Positions 7,790 through 16,141 of a DNA stretch of 64,000 bases are shown here, one piece after another (the first letter of the stretch is position 1; every line of letters starts with the position of its first letter). The position numbers and the translations under genes were made by a program. The notes beneath the pieces were generated by a model. It worked only from the letters and a program-made list of their open reading frames with translations, was not told the origin of the DNA and did not search any database. Source of the stretch: CADEDH01 sp039029735 (GTDB taxonomy: Bacteria > Actinomycetota > Acidimicrobiia > Acidimicrobiales > SZUA-35); NCBI GenBank assembly GCA_039029735.1, contig JBCCFL010000028.1, positions 14,577 to 78,576 of the forward strand. Reading direction: 5' to 3'.

Positions 7790-8848
7790 GTGAATGCGCG
7801 GGGGGAACAGGTGGATGAGGCGATCGCGTGGTTGTGCGAGGCCGTTGATGCGAACGTGGGCACCGGAGCCCGACCGCGCCGGCTGGCCAAGCGGGAGCAA
7901 CGTGACGCAGTTGCCATGGTCGACCGGATCAACCGGGCCGTGCATCCTCGGCGACTTCCGGCCGACATCGAGTGGTTCTGGATCCGCTGGGATCCGGCGA
8001 GTTTCGAGTACCTCGACCCGTTCGCCAGCATGGCAATGCCGTCGTTCTGTCTTGAATCGTGGGAGCGAGACCCGAAGTGGCCCCGGGCGTTGTTCTGGGT
8101 TGCCTACGAACACCACAACTTCTTGGCCGTGGAACTGGAGTACCCGGACGCCGAGGCCTCGCAGTTGTTCGCCGATTCCTACGACACCAACTCTGGCCTT
8201 TCGCTGATCGCGCCGAACCTCGCGATGCGCCTGAGTGCCTGTGCGGCGGCGATCGAGCAGCATCCCAACGTCGAACCGCTAACGCTCTGGTCAACCGGTG
8301 CAGTTGGCGAGGTGCAGCAGCTCTGCGACGATGCGCTCCTCGTGAACGGGATCGTTCCCGACGCTCGAGGTCCCCACGACTGGTACGACATCTTGACCTG
8401 CCCCCCTCGCTGGCAGCGTCAGCAGGGCGTCACCCCCGAGGTGGCGACGCCTCGCGGCCGCACCTACACGATCGCCGACCTGCACGAAGCCCGGGAGCAC
8501 GGCCCGGTCGAAGCCACGATCGTCGGTCACGCACACACCCGGGCTGGCACCGGCGGCGGGCGACTGATGGTGGTGAGCGACGAGACCGGCGAGGCATTCG
8601 TCTGGGTACCCACGTCGGTGCCGAGTGTTGGCGACCCGCGCGGCGGCCACATGGAGATCGACGTCATCGCCCGTCCCCCGTCAGGTCACGAGACCGCCAT
8701 CCCCGAGTTCGACGACGACCATGCCGACGCCTCGCGCCGGGGCCTGGCCGGCGACATCGCCGGCGCGGCGGAAGTCGGCGCACGGATGGGCGGGTTCATT
8801 GGCGGCGACCACTCGATCGTGGCGCGTGCGCTGCGCCCGCTCGACTGA
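7790..8848 (+). CDS. Hypothetical protein, possible SUKH/SMI1-like N-terminal fold
   Basis: About 352 residues; no signal peptide or membrane helix. The stretch PADIEWFWIRWDPASFEYLD resembles the aromatic core of SMI1/KNR4 (SUKH) proteins, but this is an eye-level resemblance only. The C-terminal third contains HAHTRAGTGGGRLMVVSDET and acidic, His-containing segments. The GTG at 7790 is chosen because a TAGGGT -10 box lies seven bases upstream and the longer frame overlaps the upstream methyltransferase. It stands alone and is convergent with the PPOX gene. Function unknown. Confidence 0.7.
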   Translation: MNARGEQVDEAIAWLCEAVDANVGTGARPRRLAKREQRDAVAMVDRINRAVHPRRLPADIEWFWIRWDPASFEYLDPFASMAMPSFCLESWERDPKWPRALFWVAYEHHNFLAVELEYPDAEASQLFADSYDTNSGLSLIAPNLAMRLSACAAAIEQHPNVEPLTLWSTGAVGEVQQLCDDALLVNGIVPDARGPHDWYDILTCPPRWQRQQGVTPEVATPRGRTYTIADLHEAREHGPVEATIVGHAHTRAGTGGGRLMVVSDETGEAFVWVPTSVPSVGDPRGGHMEIDVIARPPSGHETAIPEFDDDHADASRRGLAGDIAGAAEVGARMGGFIGGDHSIVARALRPLD

Positions 8849-8875
8849 CGCCAGGCCCGGCGCTGCGCAGGCCAG

Positions 8876-9298
8876 TCAGGCGTAGGTGCGAATCGCCGCT
8901 GGCTCCACGGTCACGAGCCGGAAGGCCTCAGCCCCGGCCGCTCGCCAGGTGGCGAGCGCTCCGGCCCGCTGCGGGTCGTCGAGATCCCAGTACTCGGGCG
9001 CGAGCTGTTCCGCCAGGGTGAGACCGCTCGCCTCGGACACCTCGGCGATTCCGTCGAAGGCCACCCAGTACTCCGGCTCGTCCACGTCGTTCGACACCAG
9101 CAGGGTCACCCGTGGGTCGCGGGCGATGCGAGTGAGCTTGATGCTCGTCGTGCCGCAGAAGAACGAGACCACGGTGCCGTCCCAGTCGTACCAGATCGGC
9201 ACCGTCGTGGGGCTGCCGTCTTTGCGGAGGGTGGTGAGCATCGCGTATCGGGTGCGTCGGGTGAGGAACTCGTCGAGGTCGGAATGGTGGTCGGCCAT
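8876..9298 (-). CDS. PPOX-class flavin/F420-dependent pyridoxamine oxidase-like protein
   Basis: About 140 residues forming the split beta-barrel of the pyridoxamine 5'-phosphate oxidase/F420 superfamily. The N-terminal signature YAMLTTLRKDGSPTTVPIWY is followed by DPRVTLLVSND. Actinobacterial members of this size usually bind F420 or FMN and reduce or sequester small molecules; the substrate cannot be told from sequence. The ATG at 9298 has a TAAGTT -10 box six bases upstream. Its promoter overlaps that of the divergent SDR. Confidence 0.85.
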   Translation of the reverse strand: MADHHSDLDEFLTRRTRYAMLTTLRKDGSPTTVPIWYDWDGTVVSFFCGTTSIKLTRIARDPRVTLLVSNDVDEPEYWVAFDGIAEVSEASGLTLAEQLAPEYWDLDDPQRAGALATWRAAGAEAFRLVTVEPAAIRTYA

Positions 9299-9304
9299 CC
9301 CCCG

Positions 9305-9314
9305 AACTTAGGCT
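9305..9314. promoter_or_regulatory. Overlapping divergent -10 boxes
   Basis: AACTTAGGCT contains TAAGTT on the minus strand (9310-9305) and TAGGCT on the plus strand (9309-9314). They share two bases and sit six and eight bases from the starts at 9298 and 9323. Confidence 0.6.
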
Positions 9315-9322
9315 CTGCCGCG

Positions 9323-10114
9323 ATGCTGGAGAACAAGATCGCCATTGTGACTGGAGCAGCGTCGGGTATCGGCGCCGCCTCCGCCCGACGATTTGCTGCC
9401 GAAGGAGCGGCTGTCGTGGTCGCCGATGTCCGGGGAGCCAGAGCGGCTGAGGTCGCCCAGGGCATCGTGGACGACGGCGGTCACGCCATCGGCGTCGAGG
9501 TGAACGTTGCCGACGCGGCGGCCGTCGAGGCCATGGTCGGCACCGCTGTACGCGAGTTTGGGGGGCTCGACGTTCTGTTCAACAACGCCGGCACACTCCG
9601 TCCGGGCACGGCGGTGGACCTGAGCGTCGACGACTGGGATCTGGTGATGGGGGTCAACGTGCGCTCGGTGTTCCTCGGTGCCAAGTTCGCTGTGCCCGTG
9701 ATGATCGAACGGGGAGGAGGCTCGATCGTGAACACGGCCTCGATCTCCGGCCTGCACGGCGACGGCGGAGCGGTGGTCTATGCCGCGAGCAAGGCGGCCG
9801 TGATCAACCTCACACGGGCCCTGTCGACCGATCACGCGCCACACGGCGTGCGGGTGAACGCCATCTGCCCTGGCACGATCGAGACGCCCCCGGTGCAGCG
9901 CATGATGCAAGACCCAGCGGTGCTCCAGACGAACGTTGATGCGCACGCGCTGCGTCGGCTCGGTCATCCTGACGAGGTGGCGGCCGCTGCGGTGTGGCTT
10001 GCCTCGGATGAGTCGTCGTTCGTCACGGGCGAAGCGCTCGTGGTCGACGGTGGCCTCCGGGCCCAGTCGCCGCTCGGCACACTCGCCGATCCTCGCCCCG
10101 CCCACAGACGTTGA
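9323..10114 (+). CDS. SDR-family oxidoreductase (3-oxoacyl-ACP reductase-like)
   Basis: About 263 residues, a classical short-chain dehydrogenase. It has TGAASGIG at 10-17, NNAG near 89, a catalytic Ser-Tyr-Lys set with YAASKAA near 153, and a C-terminal VVDGG. It uses NAD(P)H to interconvert an alcohol and ketone; the substrate is unknown. The start is the ATG at 9323, eight bases after TAGGCT, rather than the upstream in-frame codon that overlaps the divergent PPOX gene. Confidence 0.9.
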   Translation: MLENKIAIVTGAASGIGAASARRFAAEGAAVVVADVRGARAAEVAQGIVDDGGHAIGVEVNVADAAAVEAMVGTAVREFGGLDVLFNNAGTLRPGTAVDLSVDDWDLVMGVNVRSVFLGAKFAVPVMIERGGGSIVNTASISGLHGDGGAVVYAASKAAVINLTRALSTDHAPHGVRVNAICPGTIETPPVQRMMQDPAVLQTNVDAHALRRLGHPDEVAAAAVWLASDESSFVTGEALVVDGGLRAQSPLGTLADPRPAHRR

Positions 10115-10141
10115 CCGGCACGGGCCAACGGGCGCTCGCGC

Positions 10142-11062
10142 CTAGCTCGAACTCGCAACCACCCGGGGCACTCGCTCGCTCTGGCGCACGTACGGGAACT
10201 CGTCGGTGAAGCCGCACAGCGTTCGGAACAGTGCGGGGTCGTCGCAGTCGTCAGCGAGTGCCTCGTCGAAGTTGTTCCGGAACTCCTCCTGGGGCAGCAC
10301 CATGAGGTGGCGGTAGTAGTTCGAGATCATGAGCCGCATCCCCGGCGTGTGCCGCGGGTAGGCCCCGTGCCACGTGGCCCCGTGGAACACGATCAGTGAC
10401 CCCTTCGGGGCGATGCAGGGAACGGCGCGCTGCACTGCGTCGGGGAACGTTGGCGGGGCCATCCGGCGATGCGAGCCGGGCACGTAGGCGAGGGCGCCGC
10501 CATCGTGGCTGTACTCGGTGAGGCACCAGTTCGTATTGGCGGTCAGGGCGTTGCGGCCCCAGGGGAGCGGCACGGCGAGCTGGTCGCAGTGCAGGCCGAG
10601 GTTGGGGCCGTAGCCGTAGTCGCCCTGCCACTTCACGAACCCGTTGTGGCTGCTGAACCGGGTGGCGTTGGAGCCGATCATGTGGCGGATCAGAGCCACG
10701 GCAACCGGGTTGACGGCGAGGTCGCGGAAGCGTCGATGCAAGCGGCACAGCTGCTGGACGAGAAACTGCGACGGGACACCCGGTGCCTCTTCGCCGGCGA
10801 GCTCGGCCAGCACGTGGTCGGGCACGGGGAACTCGATCTCAGCGGCCGGTCCCGCGTCGAGATCGAACGGGCAACCGACGATCTCCTCGGCTCGTCGCAG
10901 GAGAAGGTCGGCGAGTTCGTCGATCTGTCCCTCGGAGACGCCGTGCACGTCGGGGGGAACCACGGCGAGGCCGTCGACTTCGAGCTGCAGCACGTAGTCT
11001 TCCAGCCCAAGTTCGGTGATCTCGGGAGAGAGTCGTGTGTGTTCGGTGTTCGGGCCGGCCAT
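10142..11062 (-). CDS. Phytanoyl-CoA dioxygenase (PhyH) family protein
   Basis: About 306 residues. Fe(II)/2-oxoglutarate oxygenase fold with the metal-binding pair in LHCDQLAVPLPWG and the distal histidine in HGATWHGAYPR. The Arg of RLMISNYYRH fits the 2-oxoglutarate salt bridge. The start ATG at 11062 has AGGGGGA seven bases upstream. Members hydroxylate many lipophilic or amino-acid substrates, so no substrate is assigned. Convergent with the SDR at 9323. Confidence 0.85.
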   Translation of the reverse strand: MAGPNTEHTRLSPEITELGLEDYVLQLEVDGLAVVPPDVHGVSEGQIDELADLLLRRAEEIVGCPFDLDAGPAAEIEFPVPDHVLAELAGEEAPGVPSQFLVQQLCRLHRRFRDLAVNPVAVALIRHMIGSNATRFSSHNGFVKWQGDYGYGPNLGLHCDQLAVPLPWGRNALTANTNWCLTEYSHDGGALAYVPGSHRRMAPPTFPDAVQRAVPCIAPKGSLIVFHGATWHGAYPRHTPGMRLMISNYYRHLMVLPQEEFRNNFDEALADDCDDPALFRTLCGFTDEFPYVRQSERVPRVVASSS

Positions 11063-11133
11063 CGAGTCCCCCTGTCGACCGCGACGCTACCGCACGCCCG
11101 CGAGCCGGCACCAGACTCCGCCGTGGGCTGTCG

Positions 11134-11589
11134 TCAGGGGGTGGCGGGGGACACCACTGGTGCTGGCACGATGCTGCGTCGCATCACCAGGGCGAGCGGG
11201 AGAGCACCCAGTTCGATCACGAGCACCGCCCAGGTGACGGCACTCGGCGCTCCCAGGTCGGCGATCGAGATCAGTCGACCGATGCCGCCGAGGAAGATCG
11301 CTCCGGTGACGAACACCAGGGCATCGGCTCGCTGCTCGATCACGCGCACGCACCAGAGCGCCAGGAGGGCAACGCCCAGATAGACGCCGCCGAAGTAGCG
11401 GTAGGTGCTGTCGAGCGCAGCGTCGATGTCGGCTCCATCGAAACGCGCCACGCCAATGGCCATGGCGAGGATCGACGATGCCAGCGGGATGAGCGCGAGC
11501 ACGAGGAAGACGGCCTGCCACATGCGACGGTTCGGGAGATGGGGGCGGAGTGCGGAGTGGGATGAATGTGAACGCTCGGTCATGTTCAT
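11134..11589 (-). CDS. DUF4345-family four-helix membrane protein
   Basis: About 151 residues with four hydrophobic segments. The pattern STYRYFGGVYLGVALLALW followed by IFLGGIGRLISIADLG matches DUF4345 proteins, whose function is unknown. The ATG at 11589 is chosen because TATATT (11601-11596 on this strand) lies six bases upstream, which makes the message leaderless. The palindromic element 11570-11614 covers this promoter and the first codons. That indicates repression by the divergent TetR protein. Confidence 0.75.
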   Translation of the reverse strand: MNMTERSHSSHSALRPHLPNRRMWQAVFLVLALIPLASSILAMAIGVARFDGADIDAALDSTYRYFGGVYLGVALLALWCVRVIEQRADALVFVTGAIFLGGIGRLISIADLGAPSAVTWAVLVIELGALPLALVMRRSIVPAPVVSPATP

Positions 11590-11614
11590 CAGATGAATAT
11601 ACGACCGAGCGTTC
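11570..11614. promoter_or_regulatory. Palindromic TetR-type operator
   Basis: GAACGCTCGGTC (11570-11581) and GACCGAGCGTTC (11603-11614) are perfect 12-base inverted repeats. An inner TTCATC-A-GATGAA palindrome lies at 11585-11597. The whole element covers the -10 box and start of the DUF4345 gene. Confidence 0.8.
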
Positions 11615-11632
11615 ATGTTTGGCAACGGTCGA

Positions 11633-11638
11633 TAGGCT
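11633..11638 (+). promoter_or_regulatory. -10 box TAGGCT (leaderless)
   Basis: Lies eight bases before the GTG at 11647 and supports that start for the TetR gene. Confidence 0.55.
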
Positions 11639-11646
11639 TGGTGGTC

Positions 11647-12294
11647 GTGGCCTCTGACACATCGGGTGTGGTCCGCACCCCTCAGCAGGACCGGAGCCGC
11701 CGCGCTGTTCGGCGCCTCCTCGATGCGGCCGAGGCTGCCTTCGCCGAGCAGGGGTACGAACGGGCGAGTGTGCGCGACATCGCAGCCCGGGCCGAGGTAC
11801 CGAAGGGGAGCCTCTACCAGTTCTTCCGCAACAAGGAGGCGCTGCTCGACGCCGTGGTGGCCGATCTTATCGCCGAGGTCGACGACATCTACGCCGGACT
11901 CGACGCCATCGATGTCGACCCCGGCCCGAGCGGGCGCTCGCCGCTGGAGTCGATGGTCGACCACGTCATCGGTCGGGTGCTGGACCTCGCCGCCCGGCGG
12001 CCAGCGTTCCGCACGCTGTTCTCCGGGCTCTCGGCCGCGGGGCCGCTTGCTGACGCTGGTGCGCAGCTGCGCGAGCGGTACCGGTCGCACATCGAGGCTG
12101 TCATGGTTCGGGCCGACCCTCCGTCGCCGGTTGGCTACGCCCAAGTGAGCACGGTGTGTACCGAGATCGCCCGAGGTCTGTTGCCGTGCATCGTGGACGA
12201 GCGGGGCCACGTCGATGGACAGCTCGCTCCGGAGCTCTCACACGCCACGACGGCATACCTGTCATCGGTGAAGGCCCGATCGGGGCCGCGCTGA
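11647..12294 (+). CDS. TetR/AcrR-family transcriptional regulator
   Basis: About 215 residues. The N-terminal helix-turn-helix reads VRDIAARAEVPKGSLYQFF, in the usual position about 30-55 residues in. The C-terminal helical domain is the variable ligand pocket. Of several in-frame starts (11593, 11641, 11647) I prefer GTG 11647 because TAGGCT sits eight bases before it. The gene is divergent from the DUF4345 membrane protein, and the 45-bp palindrome between them is the probable operator. The inferred role is repression of the membrane protein, lifted by a hydrophobic ligand. Confidence 0.85.
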   Translation: MASDTSGVVRTPQQDRSRRAVRRLLDAAEAAFAEQGYERASVRDIAARAEVPKGSLYQFFRNKEALLDAVVADLIAEVDDIYAGLDAIDVDPGPSGRSPLESMVDHVIGRVLDLAARRPAFRTLFSGLSAAGPLADAGAQLRERYRSHIEAVMVRADPPSPVGYAQVSTVCTEIARGLLPCIVDERGHVDGQLAPELSHATTAYLSSVKARSGPR

Positions 12295-12378
12295 TCGGGG
12301 GGGGGCTTGGTTCGTCGCCGCTGTCAGTGAGAAGAGGGAGCCGACGCCCACGCCTCGTTCTGGGTGTCGGCTCGTGTC

Positions 12379-12384
12379 TAGGTT
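12379..12384 (+). promoter_or_regulatory. -10 box TAGGTT (leaderless)
   Basis: Six bases before the ATG at 12391. Confidence 0.55.
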
Positions 12385-12390
12385 GGCGGC

Positions 12391-13125
12391 ATGGCCGACC
12401 CTGTCTACAGCGCTGCGTTGTCCCGCATCCATGACGAGGGGTTCCGGCAGCACGCACGCCTGTGTGCCCCTGGCATCATCGAGCACCTCGAACCGGTACG
12501 CATTCGGCACGGTCTGGTGGTCGAGATCGGTTCGGGATCGGGGTCGCTCACCAGGCATCTTCTGGACGCGGGCCACCGCGTCATCGCGTCGGACGTGTCA
12601 CCGGCAATGCTGGACCTGGCTCGCGTCAACGCACCTGACGCCGAGGACCACCAGATCATCGGGCTTCCGGGCGATCCGATTCCCGATGCCGACGCCATCG
12701 TGTCGACCGGCCATGCGCTGTCGTACCTACCGACCGAGGCGCTCGTGGTCGACGCCCTCCAGGCCTGTTGCCATGCCCTTCGGGCTGGTGGTGTGCTGGC
12801 GATCGATCTGGAGGATCTCTCGGTTCTCGACACGCAGTTGGGGCGGCCGCCCACCGGGTGGCAGGGGGACGACTGGGCGTTGATCATCGATCGGGTGTCG
12901 GATGGGCCAACGCACTTCGCCCGGATCCACACCTGTTTCGTGGCCGACGCCGATGGGCGATTCCAACGGCACGTCGAGCGGCACGACAACGTGCTCGTGG
13001 ATGTGGAGGGCCTGGTTCGGCCCGTGCTCGAAGCGGAGGGCCTCCACGTCGTGATCGGTACCAGCTTCGGCGGCGAGCAACTGATGACAGGCCTGCGCAC
13101 CGTTGTCGCTCACCGGCCGACGTAG
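12391..13125 (+). CDS. Class I SAM-dependent methyltransferase
   Basis: About 244 residues. SAM-binding motif I is VVEIGSGSGSLTRHLLDAG near residues 43-61. An acidic post-I residue lies in VIASDVSPAMLDLARVN, and a hydrophobic strand follows at LRAGGVLAIDLEDLS. The protein resembles small-molecule methyltransferases; the substrate is unknown. Leaderless start. Monocistronic by appearance: it ends just before the palindrome of the next transcription unit. Confidence 0.85.
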   Translation: MADPVYSAALSRIHDEGFRQHARLCAPGIIEHLEPVRIRHGLVVEIGSGSGSLTRHLLDAGHRVIASDVSPAMLDLARVNAPDAEDHQIIGLPGDPIPDADAIVSTGHALSYLPTEALVVDALQACCHALRAGGVLAIDLEDLSVLDTQLGRPPTGWQGDDWALIIDRVSDGPTHFARIHTCFVADADGRFQRHVERHDNVLVDVEGLVRPVLEAEGLHVVIGTSFGGEQLMTGLRTVVAHRPT

Positions 13126-13172
13126 CCTCACCCGGTTCGCGGGGCGCAGGTCATCTCCGCGCCGCCGGCGTT

Positions 13173-13200
13173 CGGCCGATTATCGGCCGCAATCTAGGAT
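13173..13200 (+). promoter_or_regulatory. Palindrome plus -10 box upstream of the DUF3754 module
   Basis: CGGCCGAT-T-ATCGGCCG (13173-13189) is a perfect 8-1-8 palindrome. Six bases further on is TAGGAT (13195-13200), so the palindrome covers the -35/spacer region. It could also act as a terminator for the methyltransferase gene, but it lacks a T-tract. Confidence 0.6.
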
Positions 13201-13252
13201 TGAGCCCACGTGCTCGTCACGGACATGTTGCACGAGCAATGGGAGTTGCGCC

Positions 13253-13960
13253 GTGTCCGAATCGAACCTGATCGACAGCCTCATCGTTCGGTATGAGAAG
13301 AGCCCTGCCATCAAGCCTCTGGTTCAGCTGCTGCCGATGAACCTCGGTGCCGTGATCGACTCGATGCTCGGCCAGCGATACCAGCAGATCGTCGAAGAGC
13401 GTCTGCAGGCGTTGCTGGACGAAATGGAGGCCAACATGGGCCTGGTCGAGATCGAGTCGGACTACTCCGATGACTACATCCACTGCTTCATGAAGGTCGT
13501 GCAGATCTCTGCGGGAACGAGGCGGCACGAGAAGATTCGGATGTTCGCTCGACTCCTCGACTCGGTCACGTTCGGTACCGGCGGATATCAGACGGTCGAC
13601 GAGTTCGAGGAGTACCTGGCGTTGCTCGATGAGCTGTCCTTTCGCGAACTCGAGTTGCTGATGGCCCTCGAGACGTTTCAGCAGGCCAACGGCATCACCT
13701 GGGGGCGGGCGTTCGAGCAGGCGTGGGCCGAGTTCTCCGGAGAGATGTCGGACGTGCTGAACCTGTCTCTCGCCGAGCTGGACATGGTGCTGATGAGGCT
13801 CAACCGAACCGGTTGTGCCGAGACCTTCGGTGACAAGCAGGGCACGAACGGAGTGCGGTACTGCGCGACGACCCCGATGTTCTCGAAGCTGCGGAGCCTC
13901 GTGGAGGACTTCGACGCCCAGTCGAGTCAGGGCTCGGGGCCCGCAGCAGATTCCCGTTGA
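13253..13960 (+). CDS. Hypothetical helical protein, partner of DUF3754 protein
   Basis: About 235 residues, soluble, strongly helical and acidic, with no family I recognise. The middle section (SDDYIHCFMKVVQISAGTRR then HEKIRMFARLLDSVTFG) recalls the layout of DUF4393-like proteins, whose helices precede an 'ARLL' segment, but I would not assign that. The GTG at 13253 has GGGAG eight bases upstream and a leader of roughly 45 bases after the TAGGAT box. The next gene starts inside its stop codon, so the two products are probably made together. Confidence 0.7.
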   Translation: MSESNLIDSLIVRYEKSPAIKPLVQLLPMNLGAVIDSMLGQRYQQIVEERLQALLDEMEANMGLVEIESDYSDDYIHCFMKVVQISAGTRRHEKIRMFARLLDSVTFGTGGYQTVDEFEEYLALLDELSFRELELLMALETFQQANGITWGRAFEQAWAEFSGEMSDVLNLSLAELDMVLMRLNRTGCAETFGDKQGTNGVRYCATTPMFSKLRSLVEDFDAQSSQGSGPAADSR

Positions 13961-15360
13961 CGGAGTCTCCGATCACGCCGCCAATCGCTATGGGGCACAC
14001 CGCTATCGTGGTCTCGGTGACGGACCGTGAACGGTTCCTCGCCTACCGGCTCGATCAGCTCATCGACGAGCTCGGAGAGGTGGACGGGGCAAGCGGCATC
14101 GATGCCGAGGACTTTCGCGCCTTCAGCGACATTGTCGCCGCCCTCTACCACTACGAGTTCCACGGCCGGGCCCGTCGTATCAACCGGCTGTGGGATCGCC
14201 TGGGTACCGACCCGGAGGTGGATCAGGCCTTCACGTCGTTGCTCTCCGGATTGCTCGACGGCGCCAACTACACCGCGGTGACCGTGGCCGAGCTCGATGA
14301 GGCCCTGGCCCGCGAGTCACTCATCCCGTTGCGCCTCGACGTCGATCTTGACGACTACGACGAGATGCTGATCTACCGACGTAACGCCAGCGTCGAGACC
14401 GTCGAGGTGCCGACGTGGCGGGGCCTGCGGCGCACCGAGCGCGTGATCACGGTCGACGAGCGGGTGGTGGTGCACACCCGGGTGAAACAGCAGGCCTGGT
14501 TCGACGAGCAAGGTATCGATCCCGAGGACCGCAACCTCGTCCCCGGGCACGTCTCACTCAAGCAGTTCCAGAACGTGCCCCGGGCCGACATCGAGATGCT
14601 GCTGCCCTCCACCCAGGTGAAGTTCCGCCGGATCGATTCTCTGATTGTCGGCGTGCCGGCCGTGGCCTCGGGTGTGGTGGTGCTCGCCACGAAGCTGCTC
14701 CCCACCCTGGTGTTGATCGGGGCGCTGGTTGCTGCGTGGCTCGGGCTTCGTGATCGGCCCGAGCCGTTGGACCAGACCTCGCTGGTGGTGTTGTTTGGCG
14801 GTGCGGTGACCGTTGGTGGGTTCACTGCTCGTCAGTGGAACAAGCTCAAGAACCAGAAGGTGGCCTACCTCAAGACGTTGTCGGAGAACCTCTACTTCCG
14901 CACCCTGGCCGACGGGCCCGGGGTGGTGAACAGCCTGCTCGCCACGGCTGAGCAGCAGGAGGTCTTCGAGGTGCTGTTGGCCTACCGGATGCTGCTGGCT
15001 TCTGGCGAGCCGATGAGCGCCCGTCAGCTCGACGCCGCCGTCGAGGCCTGGATCCACGATGGATCCGGGCAGGAGGTCGACTTCGAGGTAGCCGACGCCA
15101 TCGCCAAGCTCCGACGTCTCGGCCTCGTCGACGGCGACCGCAACCTCAGCCCGAAGCCGGTCCCCGAGGCGCTCGTGCTTCTCGATCGGCGCTGGGACGG
15201 GCTGTTCCGCCATCGCGGAGGAGCTGGCTGGCACGCCATGGCCGACGCCGACGACGGGGATGCCAATGGCGAGATCGGCCCGTTGTCGTCCCTGCGGCAG
15301 GTTGTGGATCGTTTCCGTGGTCGCCTCGGCGGCCGCCGCCAGGAACGCGAATCCGCCTGA
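13957..15360 (+). CDS. DUF3754 (TMEM143-like) membrane protein
   Basis: About 467 residues. Hallmarks of DUF3754 are LKQFQNVPRADIEMLLPSTQ near residue 205, two membrane helices around 230-275, and KNQKVAYLKTLSENLYFRTL followed by an AEQQEVFEVLLAY stretch. The family occurs from bacteria to mitochondria-bearing eukaryotes and has no established function. The TTG at 13957 overlaps the preceding TGA and suits coupled translation; ATG 13990 and GTG 14017 are in-frame alternatives. The C-terminal tail is Arg-rich. With its partner it forms a two-gene unit under a palindromic operator. Confidence 0.8.
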   Translation: MTESPITPPIAMGHTAIVVSVTDRERFLAYRLDQLIDELGEVDGASGIDAEDFRAFSDIVAALYHYEFHGRARRINRLWDRLGTDPEVDQAFTSLLSGLLDGANYTAVTVAELDEALARESLIPLRLDVDLDDYDEMLIYRRNASVETVEVPTWRGLRRTERVITVDERVVVHTRVKQQAWFDEQGIDPEDRNLVPGHVSLKQFQNVPRADIEMLLPSTQVKFRRIDSLIVGVPAVASGVVVLATKLLPTLVLIGALVAAWLGLRDRPEPLDQTSLVVLFGGAVTVGGFTARQWNKLKNQKVAYLKTLSENLYFRTLADGPGVVNSLLATAEQQEVFEVLLAYRMLLASGEPMSARQLDAAVEAWIHDGSGQEVDFEVADAIAKLRRLGLVDGDRNLSPKPVPEALVLLDRRWDGLFRHRGGAGWHAMADADDGDANGEIGPLSSLRQVVDRFRGRLGGRRQERESA

Positions 15361-15599
15361 CCCTCACGCCCTCTCGAAGCGCACAGCCGCCACAACGGTC
15401 TGTTCTGGCTGCAGCGTCAGGCCGGTGAAAACGAAGCGCCCAGCGGCAGCACCGGGCGGCGTGCTCACGCCACGCCAGCGCGACGGCTGCGGTGAGACGC
15501 AACGAACGCTCGGCAATCCCGGGTGTCAGGAGCTCCGGGAATAGCGATACATATTGACGTGTTTATGTGGGTGTTCCCATTCCCATCAAGGAGAACCAC
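15361..15599. other. Noncoding region upstream of the VOC gene
   Basis: About 239 bp with no convincing ORF on either strand. A TCCCGG...CCGGGA hairpin with a 12-base loop lies near 15518-15541 and may terminate the DUF3754 operon. TTGACG at 15554-15559 is a possible -35 box for the next gene. AAGGAG at 15588-15593 is its ribosome binding site. Confidence 0.45.
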
Positions 15600-16010
15600 A
15601 TGTCATCCATCTCTTCTGTAACGGCTCCAACCGCCGACCGTGCCCAGGCGGGCCAGGTCGACAACCGGCCCCGCTTCGCCATCGGTCACCTCTTCCTCGG
15701 TGCCGACGAGGTCGAGACCGTCGCCGACTTCTACGTGTCCATTGGGATGCGCAGCGTGGCTCGCATGCCTCGCATGGCCATCGTCGAACTCAGGGGCGGC
15801 ACCCACATCGTGATCGGCGCCGGCCCGGTCGGTGAGGGCAGCCTCGACCTGATCGTCGACGACCTGGACGAGACCCGCTCCGTGATCGATGCGGCCGGAG
15901 GCCAGCCCAGCCGAATCACCCGAGGCGGCGTGCACGACCAGTTCATCGCCACCGATCCCGAAGGGAATCGCCTGGTTGTGAACTCGACCCATGCGATGGG
16001 CCCGGTGTAG
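15600..16010 (+). CDS. VOC-family (glyoxalase/bleomycin-resistance fold) protein
   Basis: About 136 residues. A single VOC module begins at FAIGHLFLGADEVETVADFY and ends with DPEGNRLVVNSTH. Several acidic and His positions could hold a metal. The ATG at 15600 is preceded by AAGGAG seven bases away, unlike most genes nearby, which look leaderless. The substrate is unknown. The gene is closed by the strong hairpin at 16040-16079. Confidence 0.8.
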   Translation: MSSISSVTAPTADRAQAGQVDNRPRFAIGHLFLGADEVETVADFYVSIGMRSVARMPRMAIVELRGGTHIVIGAGPVGEGSLDLIVDDLDETRSVIDAAGGQPSRITRGGVHDQFIATDPEGNRLVVNSTHAMGPV

Positions 16011-16039
16011 GCCCATGCGGAGTGTCCCAACCCATCCAT

Positions 16040-16079
16040 ACGCAGGCTGCGTCGGACCCACGTCCGGCGCAGCCTGCGT
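16040..16079 (+). terminator. Long GC-rich hairpin after the VOC gene
   Basis: ACGCAGGCTGCG pairs with CGCAGCCTGCGT. A further CGGAC/GTCCG inner pairing gives an 18-bp stem with one G-U pair and a four-base loop. No T-tract follows, as is common in GC-rich actinobacteria. Confidence 0.8.
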
Positions 16080-16141
16080 TCTGGCCAGACGAGACGCACC
16101 ATCGTCTTACCCCGCGACAACGGTGGTGATACGTTGAGGCC

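Noticed and set aside
13173..13189. Palindrome as a rho-independent terminator of the methyltransferase gene
   Set aside because: It has no T-tract, has a one-base loop and sits at the -35 region of a TAGGAT promoter, so an operator is more likely, though both roles are possible.
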